From JBICIG01 sp043101605 (GTDB lineage: Bacteria > Planctomycetota > Phycisphaerae > Phycisphaerales > UBA1924): a stretch of 12,535 bases of DNA. Shown in pieces: positions 1 to 7,551 of this stretch. The translations under genes were made by a program, and so were the position numbers. A model generated the notes under the pieces. The model had not been told where the DNA came from. It did not search any database and saw nothing but the letters and a program-made list of their open reading frames with translations. The DNA lies in NCBI GenBank assembly GCA_043101605.1, contig JBICIG010000088.1, positions 1 through 12,535 on the forward strand. Reading direction: 5' to 3'. Position 1 is the stretch's first letter, and each line of letters begins with the position of its first letter.

Positions 1-2
1 GG

Positions 3-677
3 GGGGGGGCCCGCCCCACCGACCCGGCATGGCCCGCGGTCAGCATCGAGCCGCGTCTTGGTTCGTGGCACGAGCCGGAGATCCGCGCGTTCGAGGAGCG
101 GGACCGCATCGACCCGCCCGAGCCGGGTCGCGCGCTCTTCATCGGCAGTTCGAGCATCCGGATGTGGAGCAGGCTCGCGGGCGACATGAGTCCGGTGCCG
201 GTCCTCAACCGGGGCTTTGGCGGTTCGAGCACGCCAGAGGTCCTGGCGGTGTTCGATCGGATCGTCAAGCCGTATGAGCCGCGGGTCATCGTCTACTACT
301 GCGGCGACAACGACCTGGGCACGGAGAGCACCAACTGGCAGGCGGCGGCCGACGGCTTCATCGCGTTCGACCAGCGAGCCCGCGCCGAGTGGCCGGGGAT
401 CGAGGTGCTCTACATCGCGATCAAGCCGAGCATCGCGCGCTGGAGCAACTGGGAAGCGATGCGGCTGGCCAACGCCGAGGTAGAGCGATACTGCGCCGCG
501 ACCCCCGGCGCGACCTTCCTCGACATCGCCACGCCGATGCTCGCGACGGGGGAACCCCCGGCGGCGAGCATTTTCCTCGACGACGGGCTCCACCTCAATG
601 AGGCCGGGTACGAGATGTGGACCGGCGTGGTCCGCCCGGAAGTGATCGCGGCGTGGCGGCGGGCGTCGATACGCTAA
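3..677 (+). CDS. SGNH/GDSL-type hydrolase, 5'-truncated
   Basis: Probable serine esterase of the SGNH fold, a superfamily that includes carbohydrate deacetylases. The frame is open from the left edge to a TAA at 675-677 (224 visible codons). Numbered from the first visible codon, block I is FIGSSSIRMW with the likely nucleophile S50 in G-S-S rather than the usual G-D-S. Block II is the GFGGS stretch, block III is GDND with oxyanion Asn N103, and block V is DDGLH with D194 and H197, completing a Ser-His-Asp set. The first in-frame ATG (162) lies after the nucleophile, and no ATG, GTG or TTG occurs before it in frame, so the true start is left of the window. The residues before block I may belong to a linker or mature N-terminus. 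It sits 36 bases upstream of the sugar-binding protein gene on the same strand, which suggests a role in removing acyl groups from the same glycan. The substrate is inference. Confidence 0.85.
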   Translation, partial: GGARPTDPAWPAVSIEPRLGSWHEPEIRAFEERDRIDPPEPGRALFIGSSSIRMWSRLAGDMSPVPVLNRGFGGSSTPEVLAVFDRIVKPYEPRVIVYYCGDNDLGTESTNWQAAADGFIAFDQRARAEWPGIEVLYIAIKPSIARWSNWEAMRLANAEVERYCAATPGATFLDIATPMLATGEPPAASIFLDDGLHLNEAGYEMWTGVVRPEVIAAWRRASIR

Positions 678-702
678 GTTGAACCGGGCGAAGCAACCCG
701 CC

Positions 703-708
703 GGAGGT
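703..708 (+). promoter_or_regulatory. Ribosome binding site of the binding-protein gene
   Basis: GGAGGT lies five bases before the ATG at 714, a near-perfect Shine-Dalgarno match. It supports that start and independent initiation at high level, as expected for a binding protein needed in excess over its transporter. Confidence 0.7.
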
Positions 709-713
709 CAGTC

Positions 714-1670
714 ATGCAAAGACTCCACACGCTCGCGTTGTGTCTCGCTCTTCCGCTGCTGCTGCTCGTTGGCTGCGGAGGGAGCGAGGCGGACGACGGA
801 ACTGTCACCGTCGGCTTCTCCCAGATCGGAGCCGAGAGCGCCTGGCGCACCGCCGAGACACAGTCGATCAAGGACGAGGCCGAGGCCCGGGGCATGACGC
901 TGCTCTTTGCCGACGCGCAGCAGAAGCAGGAGAACCAGATCCGCGCCATCCGCACTTTCATCCAGCGGCGGGTCGACGCGATCATCCTCGCGCCCGTGGT
1001 CGAGAACGGCTGGACCCCCGTGCTCACCGAAGCCAAACGGGCCGGCATCCCGGTCATCCTCGTCGACCGCGGCGTGAAGGTCGACGACGAGTCGCTCTAC
1101 GCCACGCTCATCGCGTCCGACTTCGTCGCCGAGGGCCGCATGGCCGCCGAGTGGCTCGTGACCGAGACCGGCGGGCAGGCCCGTATCGTGGAGCTCCGGG
1201 GCACCCCCGGGGCCGCGCCCGCGATCGACCGCAAGACCGGCTTCGAGGAGGTCATCAGCCAGCACCCGGGCATGACCATCGTCCGCTCGCAATCCGGCGA
1301 CTTCACGCGATCCAAGGGCAAGGAGGTCATGGAGGCGTTCCTCAAGGCCGAGTCCGAGCCGATCACCGCGGTCTACGCCCACAACGACGACATGGCGCTT
1401 GGGGCGATCCAGGCGATCCGCGAAGCGGGGCTCGATCCGGGGGACGACATCCTCATCGTGTCGATCGACGGCATCAAGGCCGCATTCGAAGCGATGGTCG
1501 CGGGCGACCTGAACTGCACCGTGGAGTGCAATCCACTGCTGGGACCCGCGGCGTTCGACGCCGTGGAACGGGCGCTGGCGGGCGAGGAACTGCCCAAGTG
1601 GATCAAGGTCGAAGACCGCGTCTTTGATCGGGAGTCGGCCCCCGCCGAACTCCCCAACCGCAAGTACTGA
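714..1670 (+). CDS. ytfQ: Galactofuranose/arabinofuranose ABC transporter substrate-binding lipoprotein (YtfQ-type)
   Basis: Captures a furanose sugar outside the inner membrane and hands it to the permease pair encoded downstream. The 318-residue protein has a lipoprotein signal: a basic start, a Leu-rich core and the lipobox LVGC with C21 as the likely lipidated residue. The mature part is a class I periplasmic-binding-protein fold (peripla_BP_4 type). It tracks E. coli YtfQ closely along its length: VGFSQIGAESAWR (R45), ADAQQKQENQIRAIR, APVVENGW, VDRG, AIDRKTGFEE, RSQSGDFTRSKGKEVME, YAHNDDMALGAIQAI and the SIDGI stretch. Several of these, notably the Arg after SAW, the DR pair, the DRK segment and the HNDD Asn, lie where YtfQ-like proteins contact ligand. 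E. coli YtfQ prefers galactofuranose; relatives near arabinose genes are thought to bind L-arabinose or arabinofuranosides. The sugar here cannot be settled from sequence. The start is backed by a GGAGGT five bases upstream. Confidence 0.93.
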   Translation: MQRLHTLALCLALPLLLLVGCGGSEADDGTVTVGFSQIGAESAWRTAETQSIKDEAEARGMTLLFADAQQKQENQIRAIRTFIQRRVDAIILAPVVENGWTPVLTEAKRAGIPVILVDRGVKVDDESLYATLIASDFVAEGRMAAEWLVTETGGQARIVELRGTPGAAPAIDRKTGFEEVISQHPGMTIVRSQSGDFTRSKGKEVMEAFLKAESEPITAVYAHNDDMALGAIQAIREAGLDPGDDILIVSIDGIKAAFEAMVAGDLNCTVECNPLLGPAAFDAVERALAGEELPKWIKVEDRVFDRESAPAELPNRKY

Positions 1671-1687
1671 TCGCGAGTAGGAAGAAT

Positions 1688-1692
1688 GGAGG
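1688..1692 (+). promoter_or_regulatory. Ribosome binding site deciding the GH127 start
   Basis: GGAGG lies five bases before the ATG at 1698. An earlier in-frame ATG at 1686 overlaps this site and has no comparable sequence ahead of it, so 1698 is preferred. Confidence 0.65.
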
Positions 1693-1697
1693 ACGCG

Positions 1698-4058
1698 ATG
1701 CCCTCGCTCCCGACGCTGCTGCTGACCGCGTGCCTCGCCCAGCCCGCGCCACACGCCCAACTCGAACCGGTGCCCAAGACCGCGGTCACGCTGACCGGCG
1801 GCTTCTGGGCGGACTGGCTGGAGACCAACCGCTCCCGCTCGATCCCCGCGACGCTGCACCAGTGCGAGATCACCGACCGCCTGGCGAACTTCGAGCGGGC
1901 CGCGGGCAAGGCACCGGGAGAGCACGAGGGCTATTTCTTCAATGACTCGGATGTCTACAAGATCATCGAGGGCGCCTCGGACATGCTGGCGCTCGGGCAC
2001 GATCCGAAGCTCGACGCGGCCTTGGACGCGATCATCGCCGACATCGCCGCCGCCCAGGAGCCGGACGGCTATCTGAACACCTACTACACGCTCGCCGAGC
2101 CCGATCGGAAGTGGACCGACATCCGCGTGCGGCACGAGCTCTATTGTGCCGGGCATCTGTTCGAAGCCGCGGTCGCGCACCACGAAGCGACGGGCAAGCG
2201 CACGCTGCTCGAAGTGGCGATTCGTCTGGCAGACCTGATCGACCGCCGCTTCGGGCCCGGCGCCGACCCGCACCCGCCCGGGCACCAGCAGATCGAGATG
2301 GGCCTGATCCGGCTCTATCGGCACACGGGCGAGGAACGGTACCTGCGTCTGGCGCAGTTCTTTCTCGAAGCCCGCGGCCGGAGCGAAGGGCGCGAGCTGT
2401 TCGGCCCGTATGCTCAGGACCATAAGCCCGTCGCCGAGCAGACCGAAGCGGTGGGGCACGCCGTGCGCGCCGCGTACATGTACGCGGGTATGGCCGAGGT
2501 CGTCGCCGAGACCGGCAGCAAGCCCTACCGCCGGGCGCTGGACGCGCTCTTCGACGATGTCGTCGGCACCAAGATCTACATCACGGGAGCCATCGGCGCC
2601 ACGCGGGCCGGCGAGGCGTTCGGCGACGCCTACGACCTTCCCAACGATTCGGCCTACGCCGAGACCTGCGCCGCGATCGCGCTGGCGCTCTGGGCACAGC
2701 GCATGCTGCTCATCGAACCCGATGCCAGGTACGCCGACATCGTCGAACGCGCCATGTACAACGGCTTTCTCGTGGGCGTCTCGCTCGAGGGCGACCGCTT
2801 CTTCTATCCCAATCCGCTCCAGTCCGACGGCGTGACCCCTTTCAACCAGGGCAGCCCCGAGCGCAGCGAGTGGTTCGCCTGCGCGTGCTGCCCGAGCAAC
2901 GATGTCCGGTTCTTCCCGCGCTTGCTGTCGTACCTCTACGCGACCGATCGGGCCGGGAACCTCCATGTCAACCAGTTCATGGCGAGCGAGGCGACGGTCT
3001 CGCTCAACGGCGTGCCGACCCGCATCATCCAGCACACCAACTACCCGTGGGACGGGCGCATCCGCATCGAGGTCATCCCCGAGCGCCCGGTCGACGCAGC
3101 TATCCGGGTCCGCATTCCCGGTTGGGCGCGAGGCGAGGTGGTCCCCGGCGATCTCTACGAGTTCCTCGATGAGGACCCGGCGTCGCTCGCCGACCAAGGC
3201 CTCGATCGCGGCTACCGCGTCTTCGAGCGCACCTGGTCGGGGCGCTCGGAGATCCAGCTCAACTTTCCGATGACGCCGCGCCGCGTTCGCTCGCACGATG
3301 CCGTTGTCCCCAATCGCGGCCGCGTCGCCGTCCAGCGCGGCCCGCTGGTCTACTGCGCCGAGGGTGCCGACCACGACGGTCGAGTCCTCAACCTCGTGCT
3401 GCCCGACGACGCGCCGCTCACCGCCCGCTCGGAGCCCGATTCGCTCGGCGGGATCACGGCCATTCACGCCACGGGGCTCCGACGGCGCATCGATCTCGAC
3501 ACCCGCCGCGCCGTCGATGAACCGATGCCGATCAAGCTGATCCCGTTCTATGCGTGGAACAACCGGGGACCGAACGAGATGGCCGTCTGGCTGCCGCGCA
3601 CGCCGGATCTCATCGAGGTTCCGCCGGATCCGACGCTCGCGTCGCTCTCGCGCGTCCGCGTCTCGCACACCTGGTCGGCAGACACACCCGCGGCGATCAA
3701 CGACCTCAAGCGGCCGGCCGATTCATCCGACCAGTCGATCCCGCGGCACACCTGGTGGCCACGCCGCGGCTCGATCGAGTGGGCCGAACTGCACCTCCCC
3801 GAGCCGACCGCGGTCTCTTCCAACAGCGTCTATTGGTTTGACGACACGGGTGTCGGGCTGTGCCGTGTCCCGGCGTCGTGGACGCTGCAGGCTCGTATCG
3901 ACGGACAATGGCGCACGATCGCGACCAGCGACCAACCCGCGATCGACCGCTTCGAACGCGTCGCGTTCGACCCCGTCACGACCGACGCCCTCCGCATCGA
4001 GGCGAGGCTCCGCCCGACTTACTCCGGCGGCATCCTCGAGTGGGCCGTCAACGAGTAG
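1698..4058 (+). CDS. Glycoside hydrolase family 127 (beta-L-arabinofuranosidase family, DUF1680)
   Basis: Likely exo-acting retaining glycosidase that releases L-arabinofuranose, using a cysteine nucleophile held by zinc as in Bifidobacterium HypBA1. From the ATG at 1698 it has 786 residues. The family metal/catalytic set is present: E306 in GEAFG, E322 and C324 in ETCAAI, and the C397-C398 pair in CCPSN. The E306-E322 spacing of 16 equals that of HypBA1 E322-E338, so C397 is the predicted nucleophile. Residues about 30-600 cover the (alpha/alpha)6 barrel and beta-sandwich parts. Residues about 650-786 form a C-terminal discoidin-like beta-sandwich (TWWPRRG, VYWFDDTG, CRVPASW, SGGILEW) not found in the shorter HypBA1-type enzymes. 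The N-terminus is hydrophobic with a possible lipobox LTAC at C12 but no basic residue, so export is uncertain. It sits between the binding-protein and ATPase genes; the ATPase gene starts three bases after its stop. Other known GH127 activity (aceric acid hydrolase) is a less likely alternative. Confidence 0.92.
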   Translation: MPSLPTLLLTACLAQPAPHAQLEPVPKTAVTLTGGFWADWLETNRSRSIPATLHQCEITDRLANFERAAGKAPGEHEGYFFNDSDVYKIIEGASDMLALGHDPKLDAALDAIIADIAAAQEPDGYLNTYYTLAEPDRKWTDIRVRHELYCAGHLFEAAVAHHEATGKRTLLEVAIRLADLIDRRFGPGADPHPPGHQQIEMGLIRLYRHTGEERYLRLAQFFLEARGRSEGRELFGPYAQDHKPVAEQTEAVGHAVRAAYMYAGMAEVVAETGSKPYRRALDALFDDVVGTKIYITGAIGATRAGEAFGDAYDLPNDSAYAETCAAIALALWAQRMLLIEPDARYADIVERAMYNGFLVGVSLEGDRFFYPNPLQSDGVTPFNQGSPERSEWFACACCPSNDVRFFPRLLSYLYATDRAGNLHVNQFMASEATVSLNGVPTRIIQHTNYPWDGRIRIEVIPERPVDAAIRVRIPGWARGEVVPGDLYEFLDEDPASLADQGLDRGYRVFERTWSGRSEIQLNFPMTPRRVRSHDAVVPNRGRVAVQRGPLVYCAEGADHDGRVLNLVLPDDAPLTARSEPDSLGGITAIHATGLRRRIDLDTRRAVDEPMPIKLIPFYAWNNRGPNEMAVWLPRTPDLIEVPPDPTLASLSRVRVSHTWSADTPAAINDLKRPADSSDQSIPRHTWWPRRGSIEWAELHLPEPTAVSSNSVYWFDDTGVGLCRVPASWTLQARIDGQWRTIATSDQPAIDRFERVAFDPVTTDALRIEARLRPTYSGGILEWAVNE

Positions 4059-4061
4059 GGC

Positions 4062-5564
4062 ATGACTCTTCTGCACGCCAAGGGCATCGTGAAGACTTTT
4101 CCGGGCGTCCGCGCGCTGGATCGGGTCTCGTTTGAACTTCGCGCGGGCGAGGTTCACGCGCTCGTCGGCGAGAACGGTGCGGGCAAGTCCACCCTTATTC
4201 GGATCCTCACCGGTGCGCACCGCCCGGATGAGGGCACGATCGAACTCGAAGGCAAGCCCGTCGCGCTCGCATCGCCCCTGGACGCTCAGCGGCGTGGCAT
4301 CGCCAGCGTCCATCAGGAGATCGATCTCATCCCCGATCTCTCGCTCGCCGAGAACCTGTGGCTCGGTCGTGAGCCGAGGCGCTTCGGGCTGATCCGTCGG
4401 CGGGCCGCGTTCGACAGGGCGCGCGACGCGATGCAGCGCGTCGGGCTCGAGATCGATCTTGCTCAGCCGGCGCGGCGTTGCTCGGCCGCGATCCGCCAAC
4501 TCACCGCCATCGCGCGGGCGATCGACGAGAACGCCCGTGTGCTCATCCTTGACGAACCGACTTCAAGCCTCGACGCCGCCGAGACGCAGCGTCTGTTCCG
4601 GCTCATCCGCTCGCTGGTCGCCGAGGGGCGTGGCGTCGTCTTCATCACGCACTTCTTCGATCAGGTCTTCGAACTCTCCAGCCGCGTCACGGTCCTCCGC
4701 AACGGCAGGCACATCGCCACGCACGAGACGGGCGAGGTCTCGCGTGTGACGCTCATCGCGGACATGCTCGGCCGCGAAACGGGCGCTCTGGCGAGCCTCG
4801 AGCATCGCGAACCGGGCGCATCGACGGCCGAGTCGACCGCCACGCTCTCTGCGTGCGGTCTCCGCCGAGGCGTCCGCATCGGACCGATCGACCTGACGCT
4901 CCATCGGGGAGAGGTCACCGGGCTCGCGGGATTGCTCGGATCGGGCCGAACCGAGACGGCCCGGATGCTCGCGGGTGCCGATCGGCCCGACGCCGGCGAG
5001 ATTACGCGCGATCAGCACCGCGGTCGTTGGCGGTCTCCCCGTCATGCGATCGATCACGGCGTCGCGTTCACACCCGAGGACCGCCGGGGCGATGCGATTT
5101 TCCCGTCGCTGCCGCTCGCCGACAATATCACCATCTCCGCGCAGGTGCGTCTCGGTCTGTTCCGCCGCCTGCCGGGCCGGGAACGCCGCCAATTGGCCGC
5201 CGACGCCGTCGCACGCTTCGGCATCGTCGCGCCCGACGATCGCGTGCCGATCGGCATGCTCAGCGGGGGCAACCAGCAGAAGGCGATCCTCGCCCGCTGC
5301 CTCGCGGCCCGGCCGGCTGTGCTCCTCCTCGACGAGCCCACGCGCGGCGTCGACATCGGTGCTCGCGCCGACATAGAGCGCACCATCGCCGCGTCGTGCG
5401 AAGAGGGCCTGAGCGTGTTAATCATCTCCTCGGAGTTGGATGAGATCGAACGCCTCGCGTCGCGCGTGCTCGTGCTCCGTGACGGGCGGGTCGTCGGCGA
5501 AGTGAGCGGCGCGGACATCTCGGCCGACCTGATCATGCGCGCGATCGCCGGAGACGCTTCGTGA
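4062..5564 (+). CDS. ytfR: Sugar ABC transporter ATPase, tandem nucleotide-binding domains (YtfR-type)
   Basis: Powers import of the furanose at the cytoplasmic face of the two permeases encoded next. The 500-residue protein holds two ABC domains (about 1-240 and 250-500), as in RbsA, AraG and YtfR. Domain 1 has Walker A G36-ENGAGKST, Walker B with E165 in LILDEPTSSLD and switch H197, but its signature is degraded to CSAAIRQL (140-147), as in YtfR. Domain 2 has a perfect signature LSGGN (400-404) and LLLDEPTRGVD, but its Walker A is GSGRT with R296 in place of Lys and its switch region reads SSEL without His. One composite ATP site is therefore complete and the other degenerate, as is usual for this family. 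The stretch AIRQLTAIARAID and the THFFDQVF segment match YtfR closely. The start follows the GH127 stop by three bases, with only a weak AGGG ahead, so translational coupling is likely. Confidence 0.94.
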   Translation: MTLLHAKGIVKTFPGVRALDRVSFELRAGEVHALVGENGAGKSTLIRILTGAHRPDEGTIELEGKPVALASPLDAQRRGIASVHQEIDLIPDLSLAENLWLGREPRRFGLIRRRAAFDRARDAMQRVGLEIDLAQPARRCSAAIRQLTAIARAIDENARVLILDEPTSSLDAAETQRLFRLIRSLVAEGRGVVFITHFFDQVFELSSRVTVLRNGRHIATHETGEVSRVTLIADMLGRETGALASLEHREPGASTAESTATLSACGLRRGVRIGPIDLTLHRGEVTGLAGLLGSGRTETARMLAGADRPDAGEITRDQHRGRWRSPRHAIDHGVAFTPEDRRGDAIFPSLPLADNITISAQVRLGLFRRLPGRERRQLAADAVARFGIVAPDDRVPIGMLSGGNQQKAILARCLAARPAVLLLDEPTRGVDIGARADIERTIAASCEEGLSVLIISSELDEIERLASRVLVLRDGRVVGEVSGADISADLIMRAIAGDAS

Positions 5565-6526
5565 TGCCCCGCCGACGCCCGCTCCCGCCCTGGACCTGGT
5601 CGCTCGCCGCGGTGCTGATGCTGCTGGCGGTGAACGCGGCAATCACGCCGGCGATGTTCGAGTCGGGCGCTCTGCTGGACATCCTCAATCGCGCAAGCAT
5701 CATCGTTCTTGCCGCCACCGGCATGACACTCGTCGTCGCGACCGGGGGCGTGGATCTGTCGGTCGGCGCGGTCGTCGCCGTCGCGGCGGCGGCGTGCGCG
5801 GTCACGCTCGACGCGGGGCACCCCGGAGCCGTCGCGATCGCGGTCGCCATCGCCGCGGCCCTCGGCGCGGGCGCGTTCAACGGCCTGCTCGTTGCCGCTT
5901 TCAGCGTGCAGCCGATCGTCGCGACACTGGTGCTCATGGTGGCCGGGCGGGGCGTCGCGCAGCTCATCACCAGCGGGCAGATCATCACCTTCGACGACCC
6001 CGTCCTCTCTTTCATAGATGGCGGCACCCTCGCGGGCATCCCGTGCCCCGCTCTGCTCGCCGGGCTGGCGATCGTGCTGGTCTGGCTCGGGGTCCGCCGG
6101 ACGCCGATCGGGCTCTACCTCGAAGCGGTGGGGGACAACCCCTCGGCCGCGCGGCTCGCGGGCGTGCGCACACGCACCGTCACGGCTCTTGCCTACATCC
6201 TCTCGGGGCTGTGCGCCGGGGTTGCGGGGCTCATCGCTGCGGCGGACATCAACGCCGCCGACGCCAACACCGCCGGGCTCTACCTCGAGCTCGACGCGAT
6301 CCTGGCGGTCGTGCTCGGCGGAACGGCTCTCGCCGGCGGGCGTTTCACGCTCGTCGGAGCCGCCCTCGGCGCTGTCCTCATCCAACTTCTCTCCAGCACG
6401 CTGCTCTACCACGATGTCAACCCCAACGCCACGCTGGTCGTCAAGGGCGTCATTGTCGTCGCGATCTGCCTGATGCTCAGCGAGCGCGTGCGATCGGTGC
6501 GCTTCAACCGGAAGCGACCGGCATGA
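5564..6526 (+). CDS. ytfT: Furanose ABC transporter permease (YtfT-type)
   Basis: Inner-membrane permease of the BPD_transp_2 family (ribose/galactofuranose type), forming the channel together with the next gene's product. It has 320 residues from ATG 5564, with many Ala/Leu/Val-rich membrane segments. The signature blocks match YtfT: DILNRASIIVLAATGMTLV, ATGGVDLSVGAVV, VQPIVATLVLMVAGRGVAQL, the coupling-helix region EAVGDNPSAARLAGV, YILSGLCAG and ELDAILAVVLGGT with the following GGRF. ATG 5564 shares its first base with the last base of the ATPase stop (TGATG), pointing to coupled translation. A GTG at 5561 is an alternative start one codon earlier. GGAGA at 5550-5554 is the probable ribosome site. 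The basic N-terminus (MPRRRPL) fits a cytoplasmic start. Confidence 0.93.
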   Translation: MPRRRPLPPWTWSLAAVLMLLAVNAAITPAMFESGALLDILNRASIIVLAATGMTLVVATGGVDLSVGAVVAVAAAACAVTLDAGHPGAVAIAVAIAAALGAGAFNGLLVAAFSVQPIVATLVLMVAGRGVAQLITSGQIITFDDPVLSFIDGGTLAGIPCPALLAGLAIVLVWLGVRRTPIGLYLEAVGDNPSAARLAGVRTRTVTALAYILSGLCAGVAGLIAAADINAADANTAGLYLELDAILAVVLGGTALAGGRFTLVGAALGAVLIQLLSSTLLYHDVNPNATLVVKGVIVVAICLMLSERVRSVRFNRKRPA

Positions 6527-7488
6527 AGGTGCCCCGGCGAGCCAACTGGTCCAGGCTGCTCCCGCCGCTGGCGGCGTGGATCGTCCTGCTGCTGTTCTAT
6601 GTGTTCGCCGGGCTGCGCGACCCAGACTTCTTCGGGTACTACACCGCGCGCAACATCGTCGCGGGAGCAGCCGTGCTTGGAATCCTTGCCGTCGGCATGA
6701 ACCTCGTCATTCTTTCCGGGGGCATCGACCTCTCGGTTGGAGCGATCGTGGGCTTTACATCCATCCTCATCGCGGTCCTGCTCGAACAGGGCTGGAGCCC
6801 GCCGGTGGCGTGGGCCGTGGCGCTCGCGTTCGGTGCGGGCATTGGCGTGGTCAACGGCGGCATCATCCACCTCTTCGGGCTCCCCCCCTTCATCGTCACC
6901 CTCGGCGCGATGTTCGTCGTGCGTGGCTCGGCCCTGCTCATCAGCGAACGCTCGGTCGCGATCACGCACCCGCTCTACGAGCGCCTCGGTCTCGCCGGCG
7001 CGGGCGACTTCCCGCCCGTCGTCTTCATCCTCGTCGCGGTCGTTGTCTTCGGCTGGGCGATCTCCCGCTGGACACGGTTCGGGCGCACGGTCTATGCACT
7101 CGGCAGCCGCGAGTCCTCTGCGCGGCTGATGGGTCTGCCGGTCGCTTCGACGCGCCTCCGCGTCTACGCCTTCAGCGGGCTCTGCGCCGCGATCGCCGGG
7201 ATCGCACTGACCATCGCCACCCAGTCCGGGCGTGCCACCGAAGGCCAACTCGCCGAACTCGACGCCATCGCCGCGGTTGTGATCGGCGGGACGCCCCTGA
7301 CCGGGGGCGTCGGCGTGGTGCCGGGAGCCCTCGCCGGCGCGCTGATCGCCAGCCTCATCCAGGAAGTCATCACCTTCATCGGCGTCTCGAACTCGTGGTG
7401 GACACGCATCGCCGTCGGCGGGCTGTTGCTGGCATTCATTCTCCTGCAACGCATCATCCACGCCCGCGCCGATCGAGGCCCGCCCTGA
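6523..7488 (+). CDS. yjfF: Furanose ABC transporter permease (YjfF-type)
   Basis: Second inner-membrane permease of the importer, 321 residues. It matches YjfF rather than YtfT in ILAVGMNLVILSGGIDLSVG, LPPFIVTLGAMFVVRGSALL, ITHPLY, the coupling region GSRESSARLMGLP, ELDAIAAVVIGGTPLTGGVG and the C-terminal SWWTRIAVG. Its ATG overlaps the preceding stop in the ATGA arrangement (6523-6526), and GGAAG at 6510-6514 is eight bases ahead. This fixes the start even though the frame stays open far upstream, through a region that codes for YtfT in another frame. Two different permeases plus one tandem ATPase give the usual stoichiometry of this transporter type. The stop is followed by the largest gap of the operon, 63 bases. 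Confidence 0.93.
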   Translation: MKVPRRANWSRLLPPLAAWIVLLLFYVFAGLRDPDFFGYYTARNIVAGAAVLGILAVGMNLVILSGGIDLSVGAIVGFTSILIAVLLEQGWSPPVAWAVALAFGAGIGVVNGGIIHLFGLPPFIVTLGAMFVVRGSALLISERSVAITHPLYERLGLAGAGDFPPVVFILVAVVVFGWAISRWTRFGRTVYALGSRESSARLMGLPVASTRLRVYAFSGLCAAIAGIALTIATQSGRATEGQLAELDAIAAVVIGGTPLTGGVGVVPGALAGALIASLIQEVITFIGVSNSWWTRIAVGGLLLAFILLQRIIHARADRGPP

Positions 7489-7506
7489 TCGCGACCCCCA
7501 CGACCC

Positions 7507-7540
7507 GAAGTCCCCGCTACGCTGCGCCACGAGAAGTCCC
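7507..7540 (+). repeat. Short direct repeat in the gap before the GH2 gene
   Basis: GAAGTCCC occurs at 7507-7514 and again at 7533-7540, 26 bases apart. A TACGCT hexamer lies between the copies at 7518-7523. The spacing is compatible with an operator or a promoter region, but an 8-base repeat may be chance in GC-rich DNA. Confidence 0.3.
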
Positions 7541-7544
7541 GGAG
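7541..7544 (+). promoter_or_regulatory. Ribosome binding site of the GH2 gene
   Basis: GGAG lies seven bases before the ATG at 7552 and supports that start, which also begins a good signal peptide. Confidence 0.55.
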
Positions 7545-7551
7545 TGACGCC

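Noticed and set aside
1..9. Run of nine G at the left edge
   Set aside because: It reads through as Gly codons in the SGNH frame; it may be real or a sequencing edge effect, and nothing else supports a functional element.
679..684. TTGAAC as a -35 element before ytfQ
   Set aside because: No AT-rich -10 at a sensible distance; the position would overlap the ribosome site.
1686..1697. Earlier in-frame ATG for GH127
   Set aside because: It overlaps the GGAGG at 1688-1692 that serves the ATG at 1698, and adds acidic residues ahead of the hydrophobic N-terminus.
708..3668. Very long open frame on the minus strand (986 codons) opposite ytfQ and GH127
   Set aside because: It is antisense to two clear genes, rich in Arg/Asp/Gly/Val without domain motifs, and is the expected by-product of strong third-position GC bias.
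5054..6412. Long minus-strand open frame opposite ytfR and ytfT
   Set aside because: Low-complexity, highly charged translation with no recognisable motif, opposite well-matched transporter genes.
5794..6522. Upstream extension of the yjfF frame
   Set aside because: It is a second-frame reading of ytfT, Arg/His-rich and non-membrane; homology and the ATGA overlap set the start at 6523.
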